Assembly (NCBI GenBank): GCA_002702705.1 | Contig: PABH01000055.1 | Coordinates: forward strand, 62,001-126,000 | Direction: 5' to 3' | DNA: 64,000 bases | Source: Anaerolineaceae bacterium | GTDB lineage: Bacteria; Chloroflexota; Anaerolineae; Anaerolineales; Anaerolineaceae | Shown: positions 55,290-64,000 of the stretch, piece after piece | Position numbering within the stretch: position 1 is the stretch's first letter | How the letters are laid out: each line of letters starts with the position of its first letter | Program-made: the position numbers and the translations under genes | Notes under the pieces: generated by a model | Told to the model about the DNA's origin: nothing | The model's database searches: none | What the model saw: the letters and a program-made list of their open reading frames with translations, nothing else

Positions 55290-57018
55290 GATTTACTCCC
55301 GAAGAAAGAGCAAATTGTTCGATTAATTGATCCGTCGTGATAATACCTTCCGGTAAATTCCATCCGAGGGACCGTAAAATTTGGGCGAGTTTCGCAGCAA
55401 TAGGGCGTTTCATTTGGTATTGGTTTAAAAGGTGTTGATCTGATAATAAAGAGGATGTGGATTGTTGGGTAATTTTTTTGCCTTTATTCAGCAACAAGAT
55501 GTTTTGACTAAGTTTTGCCATATCTTCCATTTGATGGGAAGAAAGCACAATTGTTTTCCCACTCTGGTAAAGTTTTTGAATCTGCCCTCGTACCTCAATT
55601 CTGGAATAAGGATCCAAACCAGCGGTTGGTTCATCCAGTAACAAGACCTGTGGATCCAGCGCGATGGTGGATGCCAAAGCAACTTTTCTTCGTTCACCAC
55701 CACTTAATGTGAAGGTTAAGCGGTCTTTAAAGGTTTCAAAATCCAATCCGACATTGTTCATGGCGATCTGCACTCTTTGGCGAAGGTCCGACCCAAACAA
55801 ACCGCGCAGTTTTAAGCCATAAGCGATTTCATCACCGACGTATTGTTCAAATAATTGGTAATTGGGGTTTTGGAAAACGATACCTACATATTGTCGCAGC
55901 AACTGCACATCCAGTTCTTCGTTCACCTCATATGGCCCAACCCGCAGTGTTCCTGATTGAGCCTGATACAATCCATTCAGATGCTGGAGCAGGGTGGATT
56001 TCCCCGATCCGGTTGAACCAATCAGCCCAAACAGACTGTGATCCGGGATTGAAAAACTGATATCTTTTAAGGCTTGATGTGAAAGCGGGGTATTTGCCAA
56101 GTAAGTAAAAGAGAGGTCGGATGCTTCAATTAATGCTGGTTCGGCAGCCTGTTTGGTTTGTATTGGAAGGGGAAAAGAACGTGATGGTTTGTAATTTTGG
56201 ATTTGTTGTTCAAATTCCGCTTCGGTTAAAGGGTGGTTTAAGATAGGAATCCATGGTTTTAGCCGGTTGGCAATCGTAAGAACGGGTGGCGTCGTGAGAT
56301 GAATTTCACTTAATAATTGTGAATTGGCGAATAATTCGACTGGGGTACCTTCAAAAACGAGCTTCCCTGAATGTAAGGCGATCACTTTTTCCGCATGTAC
56401 AACTTCACTCATAAAGTGGGTGATGGTGATGACCGTAATTCCCTGGTTTTTTAAATATTGGATATTTTTATAAATATCTTGCCTGCCAATAGGATCTAAC
56501 ATGGCGGTTGCTTCATCAAAGATGACACAGTCCGGGCGCATCGCGAGGATGCCAGCAAGAGCGACGCGCTGCATTTGACCGGCGGATAAGTGCTGTGGGG
56601 ATCGCTCACGGATATCCCACAAACCAACGATATCTAACGCTTGTTTGACCCGGTCATGAATTTCTACCGTGGGCAAACCCAAATTTTCCGGACCAAAGGC
56701 TACATCTTCTTCAATCGTGGTAGCGACCATCTGCTCTTGCGGGTGTTGGAAAACCATACCGACTTGTTGATGAATCAAAAGATGATTCGATTTGTCTTTT
56801 GTATTTAATCCTTGAACCAGAACGGTTCCTGAGTCTGGAATATGTAAGGCGTTTAAATGCCGCGCAAGTGTGGTCTTACCGGACCCATTCGAGCCAACAA
56901 TGGCTGTATACTGCCCGGTTGGAATAGAAAAACTGACATTGGATAAAGCGGGTTGTGCTTCACCACCGGGGACGTGGTGCGCATAGCTTAGGTTGTTGAC
57001 TTCAAAAAATTGCGCCAT
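55282..57018 (-). CDS. ECF transporter ATPase, two fused ATPase domains
   Basis: EcfA1-EcfA2 fusion of 578 residues. Domain 1 has Walker A GSNGSGKTT, signature LSAGQMQR, Walker B CVIFDEAT; domain 2 has GSTGSGKST, LSGGERRK, VLLLDEPT. Both sites are complete. Together with EcfT it forms the energizing module, which may serve the nearby S component and others. It is 54 bases behind hisE and may be read through from the histidine operon, since no terminator is seen. Confidence 0.92.
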   Translation of the reverse strand: MAQFFEVNNLSYAHHVPGGEAQPALSNVSFSIPTGQYTAIVGSNGSGKTTLARHLNALHIPDSGTVLVQGLNTKDKSNHLLIHQQVGMVFQHPQEQMVATTIEEDVAFGPENLGLPTVEIHDRVKQALDIVGLWDIRERSPQHLSAGQMQRVALAGILAMRPDCVIFDEATAMLDPIGRQDIYKNIQYLKNQGITVITITHFMSEVVHAEKVIALHSGKLVFEGTPVELFANSQLLSEIHLTTPPVLTIANRLKPWIPILNHPLTEAEFEQQIQNYKPSRSFPLPIQTKQAAEPALIEASDLSFTYLANTPLSHQALKDISFSIPDHSLFGLIGSTGSGKSTLLQHLNGLYQAQSGTLRVGPYEVNEELDVQLLRQYVGIVFQNPNYQLFEQYVGDEIAYGLKLRGLFGSDLRQRVQIAMNNVGLDFETFKDRLTFTLSGGERRKVALASTIALDPQVLLLDEPTAGLDPYSRIEVRGQIQKLYQSGKTIVLSSHQMEDMAKLSQNILLLNKGKKITQQSTSSLLSDQHLLNQYQMKRPIAAKLAQILRSLGWNLPEGIITTDQLIEQFALSSGVNHG

Positions 57019-57072
57019 TTGGAATCCTGGGTAAAAGTGAGTTTCAAACGGCGCAATTTTATCATATCCATT

Positions 57073-57351
57073 TTATTTCTGGCGTTTTTTTAGTTCTTCT
57101 TGAATCTGATCCAGGGTAATACCCTTTGATACCAATAACACCAAAAGATGATAGGTTAAATCAGCCGTTTCCTCAATTATACGCAATTCACCCTGGCTTT
57201 TGGCTGCCAGTATAACTTCAATGGCTTCTTCACCTATTTTTTTGATGATTTCATCTTCACCCATCTGAAATAAACGGGCGGTATAACTTGAACCAGGGTC
57301 AGCGGTTTTTCGGTTTTCCAGTGTTTGGTAAAGTTGTTTGAGTTGTTCCAT
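57073..57351 (-). CDS. hisE: Phosphoribosyl-ATP pyrophosphatase
   Basis: MazG-like hydrolase of 92 residues, second step of histidine synthesis. GEEAIEVILAAK and EETADLTYHLLVLL carry the conserved acidic metal-binding residues. It is separate from hisI, with 119 bases of unremarkable DNA between them, and is the last his gene. Confidence 0.94.
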   Translation of the reverse strand: MEQLKQLYQTLENRKTADPGSSYTARLFQMGEDEIIKKIGEEAIEVILAAKSQGELRIIEETADLTYHLLVLLVSKGITLDQIQEELKKRQK

Positions 57352-57470
57352 AGTAACTTTCCTTTTTGTTTGTTAGGTATGTATTTAGTGGAGATATTCC
57401 TTCCGATAGTGTTTTTCGTTTAACCTTCAAGAGGATTAGGTTGTTTCTTATTGGTTTGTTAATCAACTTT

Positions 57471-57800
57471 TCAAAGGGGTGAGTTCACAGGGTAAATCTT
57501 TTCAAAAAAACATGACACAGCACCAGTATGGCAGGTAGGACCGTCTGGTAACGCGAACAATAATAACGTATCCTGATCGCAGTCCGCATAAATTTCTACC
57601 AGATTAAGGAAGTTTCCGCTGGTTTCACCTTTTAACCATAGTTTTTGACGGCTGCGTGACCAGAAATGTATTTTTTTGGTTTTAATGGTTAGATTAAATG
57701 CTTCCTGATTCATCCAACCAACCATCAAGACTTGTTTGGTTTGATCATGCTGTACTACAGCGGGAATCAATCCCTGTTGGTCAAATTTGAGATTTATCAT
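57471..57800 (-). CDS. hisI: Phosphoribosyl-AMP cyclohydrolase
   Basis: Zinc/magnesium cyclohydrolase of 109 residues, third step of the pathway. The acidic DCDQDT motif and the cysteines in TCHTGAVSC are intact. The start overlaps hisF by four bases. Confidence 0.95.
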   Translation of the reverse strand: MINLKFDQQGLIPAVVQHDQTKQVLMVGWMNQEAFNLTIKTKKIHFWSRSRQKLWLKGETSGNFLNLVEIYADCDQDTLLLFALPDGPTCHTGAVSCFFEKIYPVNSPL

Positions 57801-58558
57801 GGCACAATCCGAATGGGTAAATTTTGAGTAACGAGATAATTTTTCAAATCAGCGATTTCCATAACGCCATCATGGAATAATGAAGCTGCCAAGGCAGCGT
57901 CAGCTCCATTGGTTAAGACATCGGTAAAATCCTGCATTTTTCCGGCGCCACCAGAGGCAATCAATGGGACATTGACCAGTTGAGATACTTTTTGGTAAAG
58001 CTCCAGGTCATACCCTGCCAGGGTGCCGTCTTGATCCATACTCGTTAATAAGAGTTCCCCAGCGCCCAAAGACACAGCTTCTTCAATCCACTCCAATCCA
58101 TCGATTCCTGTAGACTGGCGTCCCCCTTTGACATAAACTTCCCAACCCCCCGTTGGTTTTCTGCGTACATCAGCTGCCAGGACAATACATTGACTGCCAA
58201 ATAAAGCTGCACCTTGTTTTAATAATTGGGGATTGGCGACCGCAGCAGAATTGATACTGATTTTGTCTGCACCGGCTAATAGTAATTGGCGCATATCCTG
58301 GATGGTGCGGATCCCTCCTCCCACAGTTAATGGCATGTGAATTTGGGCAGCAACCTGTTCCACAACATTTACTACGGTTTCATGTCCTTCCGCCGTTGCG
58401 GATATATCCAGAAAAACCAGTTCGTCCGCACCAGCGGCATCATATAAAGCAGCTTGTTCCACTGGATCGCCAGCATCGCGCAGGTTAACGAAGTTAACAC
58501 CCTTTACCACACGCCCATCTTTAATATCTAAACAGGGAATAATTCTTTTGGCTAACAT
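57797..58558 (-). CDS. hisF: Imidazole glycerol phosphate synthase cyclase subunit
   Basis: TIM-barrel cyclase of 253 residues working with HisH. Catalytic Asp near residue 11 ([12 protein letters not shown]) and Asp in AADVRRK are present, as are the two phosphate loops. Overlaps hisA by seven bases. Confidence 0.96.
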   Translation of the reverse strand: MLAKRIIPCLDIKDGRVVKGVNFVNLRDAGDPVEQAALYDAAGADELVFLDISATAEGHETVVNVVEQVAAQIHMPLTVGGGIRTIQDMRQLLLAGADKISINSAAVANPQLLKQGAALFGSQCIVLAADVRRKPTGGWEVYVKGGRQSTGIDGLEWIEEAVSLGAGELLLTSMDQDGTLAGYDLELYQKVSQLVNVPLIASGGAGKMQDFTDVLTNGADAALAASLFHDGVMEIADLKNYLVTQNLPIRIVP

Positions 58559-59301
58559 GAGCTTTCTCCTGACTGAAGGTTAAACACAACCTGGGGATTT
58601 ATTTTTTGTTCATATAATGCTTTACCAATCACCACCCCCGGCAATCCGGCTTGTTTGACAGCAGTGACATCATCGTGGTTATTCACACCGCCAGAAGCTA
58701 TTACAGTTAATCCACTCTGTTCTGCTAACGCTGTTGTGCTTTCCAAATTAATACCCGTTCCAGCACCATCTCTAGCAATATCAGTATAAATAACTGTTTG
58801 GATTCCAATTGTTTTTAGTTGGTTTGCCAGTTCCAGCGGAGAAATGTTTTCAGTTTCCACCCAGCCTTGGGTTTTTACCAATCCATCCCTGGCATCAATT
58901 CCAATCACAATTTTTTCAGAACCAAATTCTTCCACAGCGTGTTTTACCAGTTTTGGGTTTTGTACCGCAGCAGTGCCTAAGATAACCCTTTTAACGCCAA
59001 GATTAATTAAGGCTCGAACTTTTTCAATCGAACGAATACCACCACCGGTTTGAATTTGAATCAAGTCACCGTAGGTTTTAACAATCTGATGAATTGCGAA
59101 TAGGTTGGCTGCATCATCGTCACCAAAAGCGGCATCCAGATTAATGAGATGTAACCATTTTGCTCCCAGATTTAACCAGTTCCTGGCAAAGTTTGATGGG
59201 TTATCTCCATAAGTGGTTTGCAATTCAGGATCACCGTATAACAATCGTACGACATTCCCATTTCGCAGGTCAATAGCAGGGTAGATTGTAAAGGAATTCA
59301 T
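58552..59301 (-). CDS. hisA: ProFAR isomerase
   Basis: TIM-barrel isomerase of 249 residues. Asp in [12 protein letters not shown] and Asp in GIDARDG match the catalytic pair. A TrpF/PriA dual role cannot be excluded. Overlaps hisH by four bases. Confidence 0.95.
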   Translation of the reverse strand: MNSFTIYPAIDLRNGNVVRLLYGDPELQTTYGDNPSNFARNWLNLGAKWLHLINLDAAFGDDDAANLFAIHQIVKTYGDLIQIQTGGGIRSIEKVRALINLGVKRVILGTAAVQNPKLVKHAVEEFGSEKIVIGIDARDGLVKTQGWVETENISPLELANQLKTIGIQTVIYTDIARDGAGTGINLESTTALAEQSGLTVIASGGVNNHDDVTAVKQAGLPGVVIGKALYEQKINPQVVFNLQSGESSC

Positions 59302-59933
59302 TTGGTCTCCTTTTGATAAATGGGCATCGTTAAAAAGTTGTTTAGAATTTGTTTGCCAATCTTTTGACTTTTTTCCGGATGAAACTGAACCCCATAAATA
59401 TTATTGGATTGGACAGCACTACAAAAATCAAAACCATATTGGGTGGTCGCGGTTATATTTTCGGCTTTGTCCGGTAAACAATAATACGTGTGGTTAAAAT
59501 AGACATACGAACCGGGAGCGATACCATAAAAAAGTGATTGGTTTTGGTCAAAAAACAACTGGTTCCAGCCAGTGTGGGGAATTTTTAACTGAATTGAATC
59601 CGGAAAGCGGGTTACTTTTCCAGGTAAAAGATTTATACCAGGATATTGACCCATCTCCTCAGATAACTCAAACAAGGCTTGCATGCCCACGCATATTCCT
59701 AAAAGTGGTTTTCCGCTGTTTAAAAAAGTTTTTAAAGCAGGGATAAGGTTGTTATTTTCTAATCCAGCCATAAATTCCCCGAAGGCACCTACACCAGGCA
59801 ATATGATGCGGTCAGCTTTAAGGACATCTTTCGGCGATGATGAAATTCGAGGGTCAAAACCTAATTTGGTAATGGTATTCGCTACCGATTTTAAATTCCC
59901 GGTTCCAGCATTCACAATCAAAATATTTTCCAT
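59298..59933 (-). CDS. hisH: Imidazole glycerol phosphate synthase glutaminase subunit
   Basis: Class I glutamine amidotransferase of 211 residues. Nucleophile Cys in GICVGMQ and His-x-Glu in FHPEKS complete the triad. The ATG at 59933 has AAGGGG upstream; the frame open to 59999 lies partly in hisB and is not used. Confidence 0.95.
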   Translation of the reverse strand: MENILIVNAGTGNLKSVANTITKLGFDPRISSSPKDVLKADRIILPGVGAFGEFMAGLENNNLIPALKTFLNSGKPLLGICVGMQALFELSEEMGQYPGINLLPGKVTRFPDSIQLKIPHTGWNQLFFDQNQSLFYGIAPGSYVYFNHTYYCLPDKAENITATTQYGFDFCSAVQSNNIYGVQFHPEKSQKIGKQILNNFLTMPIYQKETK

Positions 59934-59946
59934 AAAATAACCCCTT

Positions 59947-61029
59947 CTAAAACAATACTTCTTTGGTTGATGGAATGCTATCTTTGCGGCGTTCATCAAT
60001 GATTAAGGCAGAATCTAACGCGCGCGCCAGGGCTTTAAAAATGGCTTCGCTCATGTGATGATTATCTTTTCCAGCCAGGACACGTACAAACAGGTTGATC
60101 CTGGCGGCTGAAGCAAAAGATTCAAGAAAATGTTCAAACAGTGAGGTCGGAATTTCAGCCAGGGTTTCATCTGTCCATTGGGTATGCAAGACCGAATAGG
60201 GGCGGCCTGAGAAATCAAGGGTAACTTCTGCCAGGCTTTCGTCCATGGGAATGGTTGCTGAAGCCATGCGTTGAATACCTTTGCGGTCGCCCGCAGCCAA
60301 ACGGAAGGCTTCACCAATCGCCAGGGCGCAGTCTTCCATGGTGTGGTGGGGATCAATCTCCAGGTCGCCTTTTGCGTCCAGTGTGATATCAAACAGACCA
60401 TGTTTTGCGATTTGGTTAACCATGTGATCCAAAAAAGGAATCCCGGTTTTAATATTTGCTTTTCCGCTGCCATCCAGGACCAAACCTACCGAAATTTGAG
60501 TTTCCGCACTTTTACGTTCTATATTCGCTGTGCGTGGCAATTGAGGGTCAAGGATGAGATTATTCAGCTTTAATTCAGATTTAATGGCTTGCGCTGTGTT
60601 GTTATCGGTGATTTGTTCAATGAGGTTTAAAGCAGCTCGATAACTTTCTAACTGATTTGTTTTTGTTGTTGGTTTAAACGTGGCATTGCAGGTTGATTTT
60701 TGTAAAAATTGGGAACCAGCATTTAGGGCAATAATGGATGGAATTTCAAACCCTGTTTTTAACCATTCCAGCCATTCTCGTTCTCCAGGAAAATCATCTG
60801 ATAATTTCGGGTCTGGCAGGAACAGCAGATCATAACCTTGCAGCGGTAAACCTACCGCTGAAGTTGTTAATGAAAACCCCGGTTTTCCATTGGGTATCGG
60901 TAAGTAACTGCAAAATTCCCAGTCCAATGGTAAATCAGGCTGCCGAGTTTTAAGTAGTTCGAGTGGTTCCAAAAAAGTTAAAATATCTGTAAAGGACATA
61001 CCGGGGTAACAAATGATGGTTATTTTCAT
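59947..61029 (-). CDS. hisB: HisB dehydratase with an N-terminal DJ-1/PfpI-like domain
   Basis: Imidazoleglycerol-phosphate dehydratase occupies residues 166-360, with metal motifs DPHHTMEDC and GKDNHHMSEA intact. Residues 1-165 resemble a DJ-1/PfpI (GlxA-like) domain: MKITIICYPGMSFTDI, DLLFLPDP, an elbow-like ALNAGSQFL, and a C-terminal helix ESYRAALNLIEQI. The expected elbow Cys appears to be Asn103, so the extra domain is probably not catalytic. The frame is continuous and starts inside the hisC stop (four-base overlap), so the fusion is not a track artefact. I know of no such HisB fusion. Confidence 0.9.
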   Translation of the reverse strand: MKITIICYPGMSFTDILTFLEPLELLKTRQPDLPLDWEFCSYLPIPNGKPGFSLTTSAVGLPLQGYDLLFLPDPKLSDDFPGEREWLEWLKTGFEIPSIIALNAGSQFLQKSTCNATFKPTTKTNQLESYRAALNLIEQITDNNTAQAIKSELKLNNLILDPQLPRTANIERKSAETQISVGLVLDGSGKANIKTGIPFLDHMVNQIAKHGLFDITLDAKGDLEIDPHHTMEDCALAIGEAFRLAAGDRKGIQRMASATIPMDESLAEVTLDFSGRPYSVLHTQWTDETLAEIPTSLFEHFLESFASAARINLFVRVLAGKDNHHMSEAIFKALARALDSALIIDERRKDSIPSTKEVLF

Positions 61030-62123
61030 AAGATTTTCTCCAAAACCTGGATCAGTATTTCAGTTTGGTCTGGTGTGCCCACACTGAACCGGACCATGTT
61101 TTCCAAACGAGTGGTTTGATAATAACGAATAAAAATACCAGATTTCATCAGTTCATTTTTGAGGTCCAATGCATTTATTCCAAGTACTTCACATAAGATA
61201 AAATTGGAAAAAGATGGAAAAGGATTTAAGTAAGGAATCTGACTTAATTTTTCAAACAGGCGTTCCCTCTCCTGGCGGATATTCTGGATATTTTTTTCAA
61301 GAAAAGCGATTGATCCAAGCGAAGCCAACGCAGCAGCGTTACCAGCAACATTGACATTATATGGTTGTTTGGCAGCCCACAGGGTGGGCATCATCCAAAG
61401 GGGAAAAGCGCCATAACCAACGCGTAATCCTGCCAGTCCAGCCCATTTGCTGAATGTTCTTAAGACGATTAAGTTATCCAATTCAGCAACCCTCCGTAAA
61501 CGACTGGCTGTTTGCCATTCAGCGACAGTATCACCTGTAAACTCGATATAAGCTTCATCCAAAACAATCAGTGTTGGTAATTGGATCAGCTCATTAAAAT
61601 CTTCGTCAGAAAGTATGCTTCCATCCGGGTTATTAGGGCTGGTGATAAAAATGATTTTCGCTTGATTTTGGATAACTTGCTTTTTAATTGCAGGAATATC
61701 CAATGAAAAATCGGTCTTTCGTTCCACTTCAATTACCCTTCCAAAATTTAAGCGGGTATCGAAGCTGTACATGCCAAAAGTAGGTGGACAGTTGATCACC
61801 GTTTCACCGGGTTCCAAAATAACACGCAGTAACAGGTCAATCAGTTCATCAGCCCCAGCGCCAGCCAGAAGATATTCCATATCCAATCCACAAAAATCTG
61901 CCAGGGCGGACCGTAATTCACGGCTTTCAGGATCGGGATAAATATGTGGATAAGGCAGGTCTGCCAGAACTTTTTTAACCGCAGGGGCAGGGCCGTAAGG
62001 ATTTTCATTGGCATCCAGTTTGATTATCTCTTCCGGTTTTAAGTCCAACCGTTTAGAAAGTACTTCAAACGGTTCAATCGGGGTGTATGGTGGAAAATTG
62101 TTGAAACGAGTTGCTGTTTTCAT
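61026..62123 (-). CDS. hisC: Histidinol-phosphate aminotransferase
   Basis: PLP aminotransferase of 365 residues. ANENPYGP near the N-terminus, SPNNPDG, the PLP lysine in RTFSKWAGLAGLRVGYG and the C-terminal Arg in VRFSVG are seen. Overlaps hisD by four bases. Confidence 0.95.
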   Translation of the reverse strand: MKTATRFNNFPPYTPIEPFEVLSKRLDLKPEEIIKLDANENPYGPAPAVKKVLADLPYPHIYPDPESRELRSALADFCGLDMEYLLAGAGADELIDLLLRVILEPGETVINCPPTFGMYSFDTRLNFGRVIEVERKTDFSLDIPAIKKQVIQNQAKIIFITSPNNPDGSILSDEDFNELIQLPTLIVLDEAYIEFTGDTVAEWQTASRLRRVAELDNLIVLRTFSKWAGLAGLRVGYGAFPLWMMPTLWAAKQPYNVNVAGNAAALASLGSIAFLEKNIQNIRQERERLFEKLSQIPYLNPFPSFSNFILCEVLGINALDLKNELMKSGIFIRYYQTTRLENMVRFSVGTPDQTEILIQVLEKIL

Positions 62124-63442
62124 AAACGAATCTCGGCTGCATTAGCGTGTGCATCCAGCCCTTCTGCGTGTGCCAGCACAGCGGCGCTTGGTGCAATTTG
62201 GGAAACAGTATTTTTATCCAGACCGATCAGGCTGATGATCTTGATAAAATCCCAAACATTGATGGGTGAGGCAAATCGGGCAGAGCCACTGGTGGGCATT
62301 ACATGGCTAGGTCCAGCGACATAATCTCCTAATACTTCAAATGAATGTTCACCAATAAAAATGCCACCTGCACAAGTGATTTTTTCTACCCAATTCCAGG
62401 GTTCCTGAACGGCCAAACAGAGATGTTCTGCGCCGTATTGATTGGCTATCGTCACTGCCTGGTCCAAATCCTCAGTGATAACTGCACCGCCGCGGTTAAA
62501 AAGAGAGGTCCTAATCACTTCGTTTCTTGATCGCTGAGATGCTTGTTGGTTCACCTCATTCTGAACGGCTTCTGCCAGGGCTCTTGAAGGGGTTAATAAA
62601 ATGGCGGATGCCAATACATCATGTTCGGCTTGCGCCAATAAATCAGCTGCCACCCAAGAAGGTTTCGCGTTTTCATCTGCAATCACCATGGTTTCGGTTG
62701 GTCCGGCTAAATTATCAATCCCAACTGTACCGAAGACCTGTTTTTTCGCAAGGGTAACAAAGAGATTCCCTGGACCAAAGATCTTATCAACAGCCGGAAT
62801 GGTTTCTGTTCCATAAGCCAGGGCGGCGATTGATTGTGCACCACCGATAGCGTACACTTCTGTAAGATCCAAGAGTTTCGCTGCTGCTAAAATAAGGGGA
62901 GATATTTTTCCAGTGTCACGTTGGGGTGGGGCTACAAGAACGATCTGGGGGACCCTTGCTACCTGGGCTGGAACAGCTGACATGATCACACTGGAGGGTA
63001 AGGGGGCGGTTCCCGCTGGAATATATAAACCAACGCGATTGATGGGGCGGATCATCTGGCCGAGCAAACCACCCAGATCATTGCTGATCCAAGAGGTTAA
63101 TGGTTGCCGTTCATAAAAAGACCGTACTCTATTAATACTTAATTCAAGGGCTTGTTTTTGTTCAGCTGTAATCTGAGAAAGGGACGCATCAATTTCAGTT
63201 AACGGCACTCGAAAGTTATTTGATTGCTGGCCATCAAGGGTATTTGCCCATTTAAACAGCGCTTGATCACCATCTAAACGAATTTCTTTTAAAATTCGTG
63301 CGACAGCTTGATCCGGGTTGAGGGGTTCTCCAAAAAATTTTTCAATACCGTCCAAAATGTTTTGTGGGACTGTATAAGCATCAATGGGTTCCCTTTTTAA
63401 GATTGTTTTTTGGGCTTCATCAGCGGTATAAATGGAAAACAT
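62120..63442 (-). CDS. hisD: Histidinol dehydrogenase
   Basis: Zinc NAD-dependent enzyme of 440 residues for the last two steps. [36 protein letters not shown] and [14 protein letters not shown] carry the zinc and catalytic residues. 14 bases behind hisG. Confidence 0.96.
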   Translation of the reverse strand: MFSIYTADEAQKTILKREPIDAYTVPQNILDGIEKFFGEPLNPDQAVARILKEIRLDGDQALFKWANTLDGQQSNNFRVPLTEIDASLSQITAEQKQALELSINRVRSFYERQPLTSWISNDLGGLLGQMIRPINRVGLYIPAGTAPLPSSVIMSAVPAQVARVPQIVLVAPPQRDTGKISPLILAAAKLLDLTEVYAIGGAQSIAALAYGTETIPAVDKIFGPGNLFVTLAKKQVFGTVGIDNLAGPTETMVIADENAKPSWVAADLLAQAEHDVLASAILLTPSRALAEAVQNEVNQQASQRSRNEVIRTSLFNRGGAVITEDLDQAVTIANQYGAEHLCLAVQEPWNWVEKITCAGGIFIGEHSFEVLGDYVAGPSHVMPTSGSARFASPINVWDFIKIISLIGLDKNTVSQIAPSAAVLAHAEGLDAHANAAEIRL

Positions 63443-63456
63443 AATTACTCCTCCTA

Positions 63457-64000
63457 TTATCTGGTTTGATTCGCTTTTTGGATTGCGTCTAATAAACGCC
63501 GGTAACGCGGTGGTTCTTCGTCAAATACATAAGAAACTGGTAAAACGATGACCCCGCTGCCGCCAATTTCTCGTAATTCTGAAACAGCCTGATAAAGCTG
63601 GTCTTTTATCACAATGATATTTACTGCGAACCAGTTTTGGGAATCGTCTTTTACGATCACAGGGGAGATGGTTGGTCCCTGTAATCCTTGAATGGATGTA
63701 CTGCTAAAAATTCGCTCCGCAATTGCTTGTGCTGAATCACCTCGCATGTTGGCGAATAAAGCTAATTTTTGTTTACCAACCAGGTAGGCTTCAAAATATT
63801 CGATTAAAATTCGAGCGGTGGTAAGAGCGTTGGGATTTTGTTTTAGGGTATTAAAGTTTGCGATTAAAACGGATTGTGATTCGAGTATCTTTCCGTCTTG
63901 CAGTGGTTTTAATCGATTATCCCGCAAGGTTAACCCGGATGAAACAACATCACAAATCATGTCGGCGTATCCGATCGCCGGCGCAATTTCCAATGTGCCT
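63457..64000 (-). CDS. hisG: ATP phosphoribosyltransferase, N-terminus outside window
   Basis: First enzyme of histidine synthesis; the frame is open past the window end (GTLEIAPAIGYAD visible before the internal Met). The C-terminal ACT-like region (about the last 70 residues, after SPVIVKDD) shows the long, feedback-inhibited form. Operon promoter and any leader lie outside the window. Confidence 0.93.
   Translation of the reverse strand, partial: GTLEIAPAIGYADMICDVVSSGLTLRDNRLKPLQDGKILESQSVLIANFNTLKQNPNALTTARILIEYFEAYLVGKQKLALFANMRGDSAQAIAERIFSSTSIQGLQGPTISPVIVKDDSQNWFAVNIIVIKDQLYQAVSELREIGGSGVIVLPVSYVFDEEPPRYRRLLDAIQKANQTR

Overview
The window is AT-rich bacterial DNA, densely coded, with many GTG and TTG starts and clear Shine-Dalgarno sites. 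The gene content fits an anaerobic member of Chloroflexota, most likely class Anaerolineae: LysW-carrier arginine/lysine genes fused to argG-argH, a trimeric [FeFe]-hydrogenase, many secreted lipoproteins with Pro/Thr-rich linkers, and a eukaryote-like citrate synthase beside aconitase and isocitrate dehydrogenase. This assignment is inferred from gene content, not from a marker-gene tree. I found no rRNA, tRNA, CRISPR array, insertion sequence or prophage.

Layout. 1-4074 (minus): end of a glycan/heptose operon (GmhA-like isomerase, HddA-like kinase, NAD-dependent epimerase, polyprenyl glycosylphosphotransferase). 4314-7887 (plus): Pho-box-like site followed by pstSCAB. 7941-11954: dCMP deaminase, a Mef-like MFS exporter (minus) with a structured leader, a VOC protein and a membrane diguanylate cyclase. 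12204-19632 (minus): one tight unit of a four-CBS protein, a TauABC/SsuABC-like ABC transporter and a HydC-HydB-HydA-type [FeFe]-hydrogenase. 19878-20543 (minus): NarL-like regulator lacking the phospho-acceptor Asp. 20651-28737 (plus): arginine operon argG-argH-lysW-lysX-argC-argB-argD-lysK, preceded by an Arg-codon leader peptide and an intrinsic terminator. 28743-29464: small autoregulated Xre/membrane-protein pair. 29683-31644: secreted protein with an internal duplication. 31708-39829: TCA block (acn and icd minus; iclR, citrate synthase and a HprK/PEPCK-like protein plus). 39865-48992: HtrA protease, two lipoprotein peptidases, CLC channel, GPH/MFS transporter, DUF885 lipoprotein. 48999-52868: a 1289-residue fusion of TPR, two ABC permeases and an M28-like domain. 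52982-57018: YjbQ and an ECF vitamin transporter split over two strands. 57073-64000 (minus): histidine operon hisG(partial)-D-C-B-H-A-F-I-E, in which HisB carries an extra DJ-1/PfpI-like N-terminal domain.

The most interesting signals are two candidate leader-peptide attenuators. Upstream of argG, a promoter gives an almost leaderless short ORF with four Arg codons in five, then competing hairpins and a strong terminator. Upstream of the Mef-like exporter, an extended -10 promoter gives a 29-residue ORF, then a hairpin whose 3' strand is complementary over 9 bases to the terminator hairpin that sits just before the exporter start. Both follow the classic stalled-ribosome logic and share the same promoter-to-start geometry. 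Other oddities are the HisB fusion, the permease-peptidase fusion, the pseudo-receiver regulator, and several enzymes lacking expected key residues (PstB Q-loop, DUF885 metal motif, M28 metal ligands). All family calls come from reading motifs, not from database searches.
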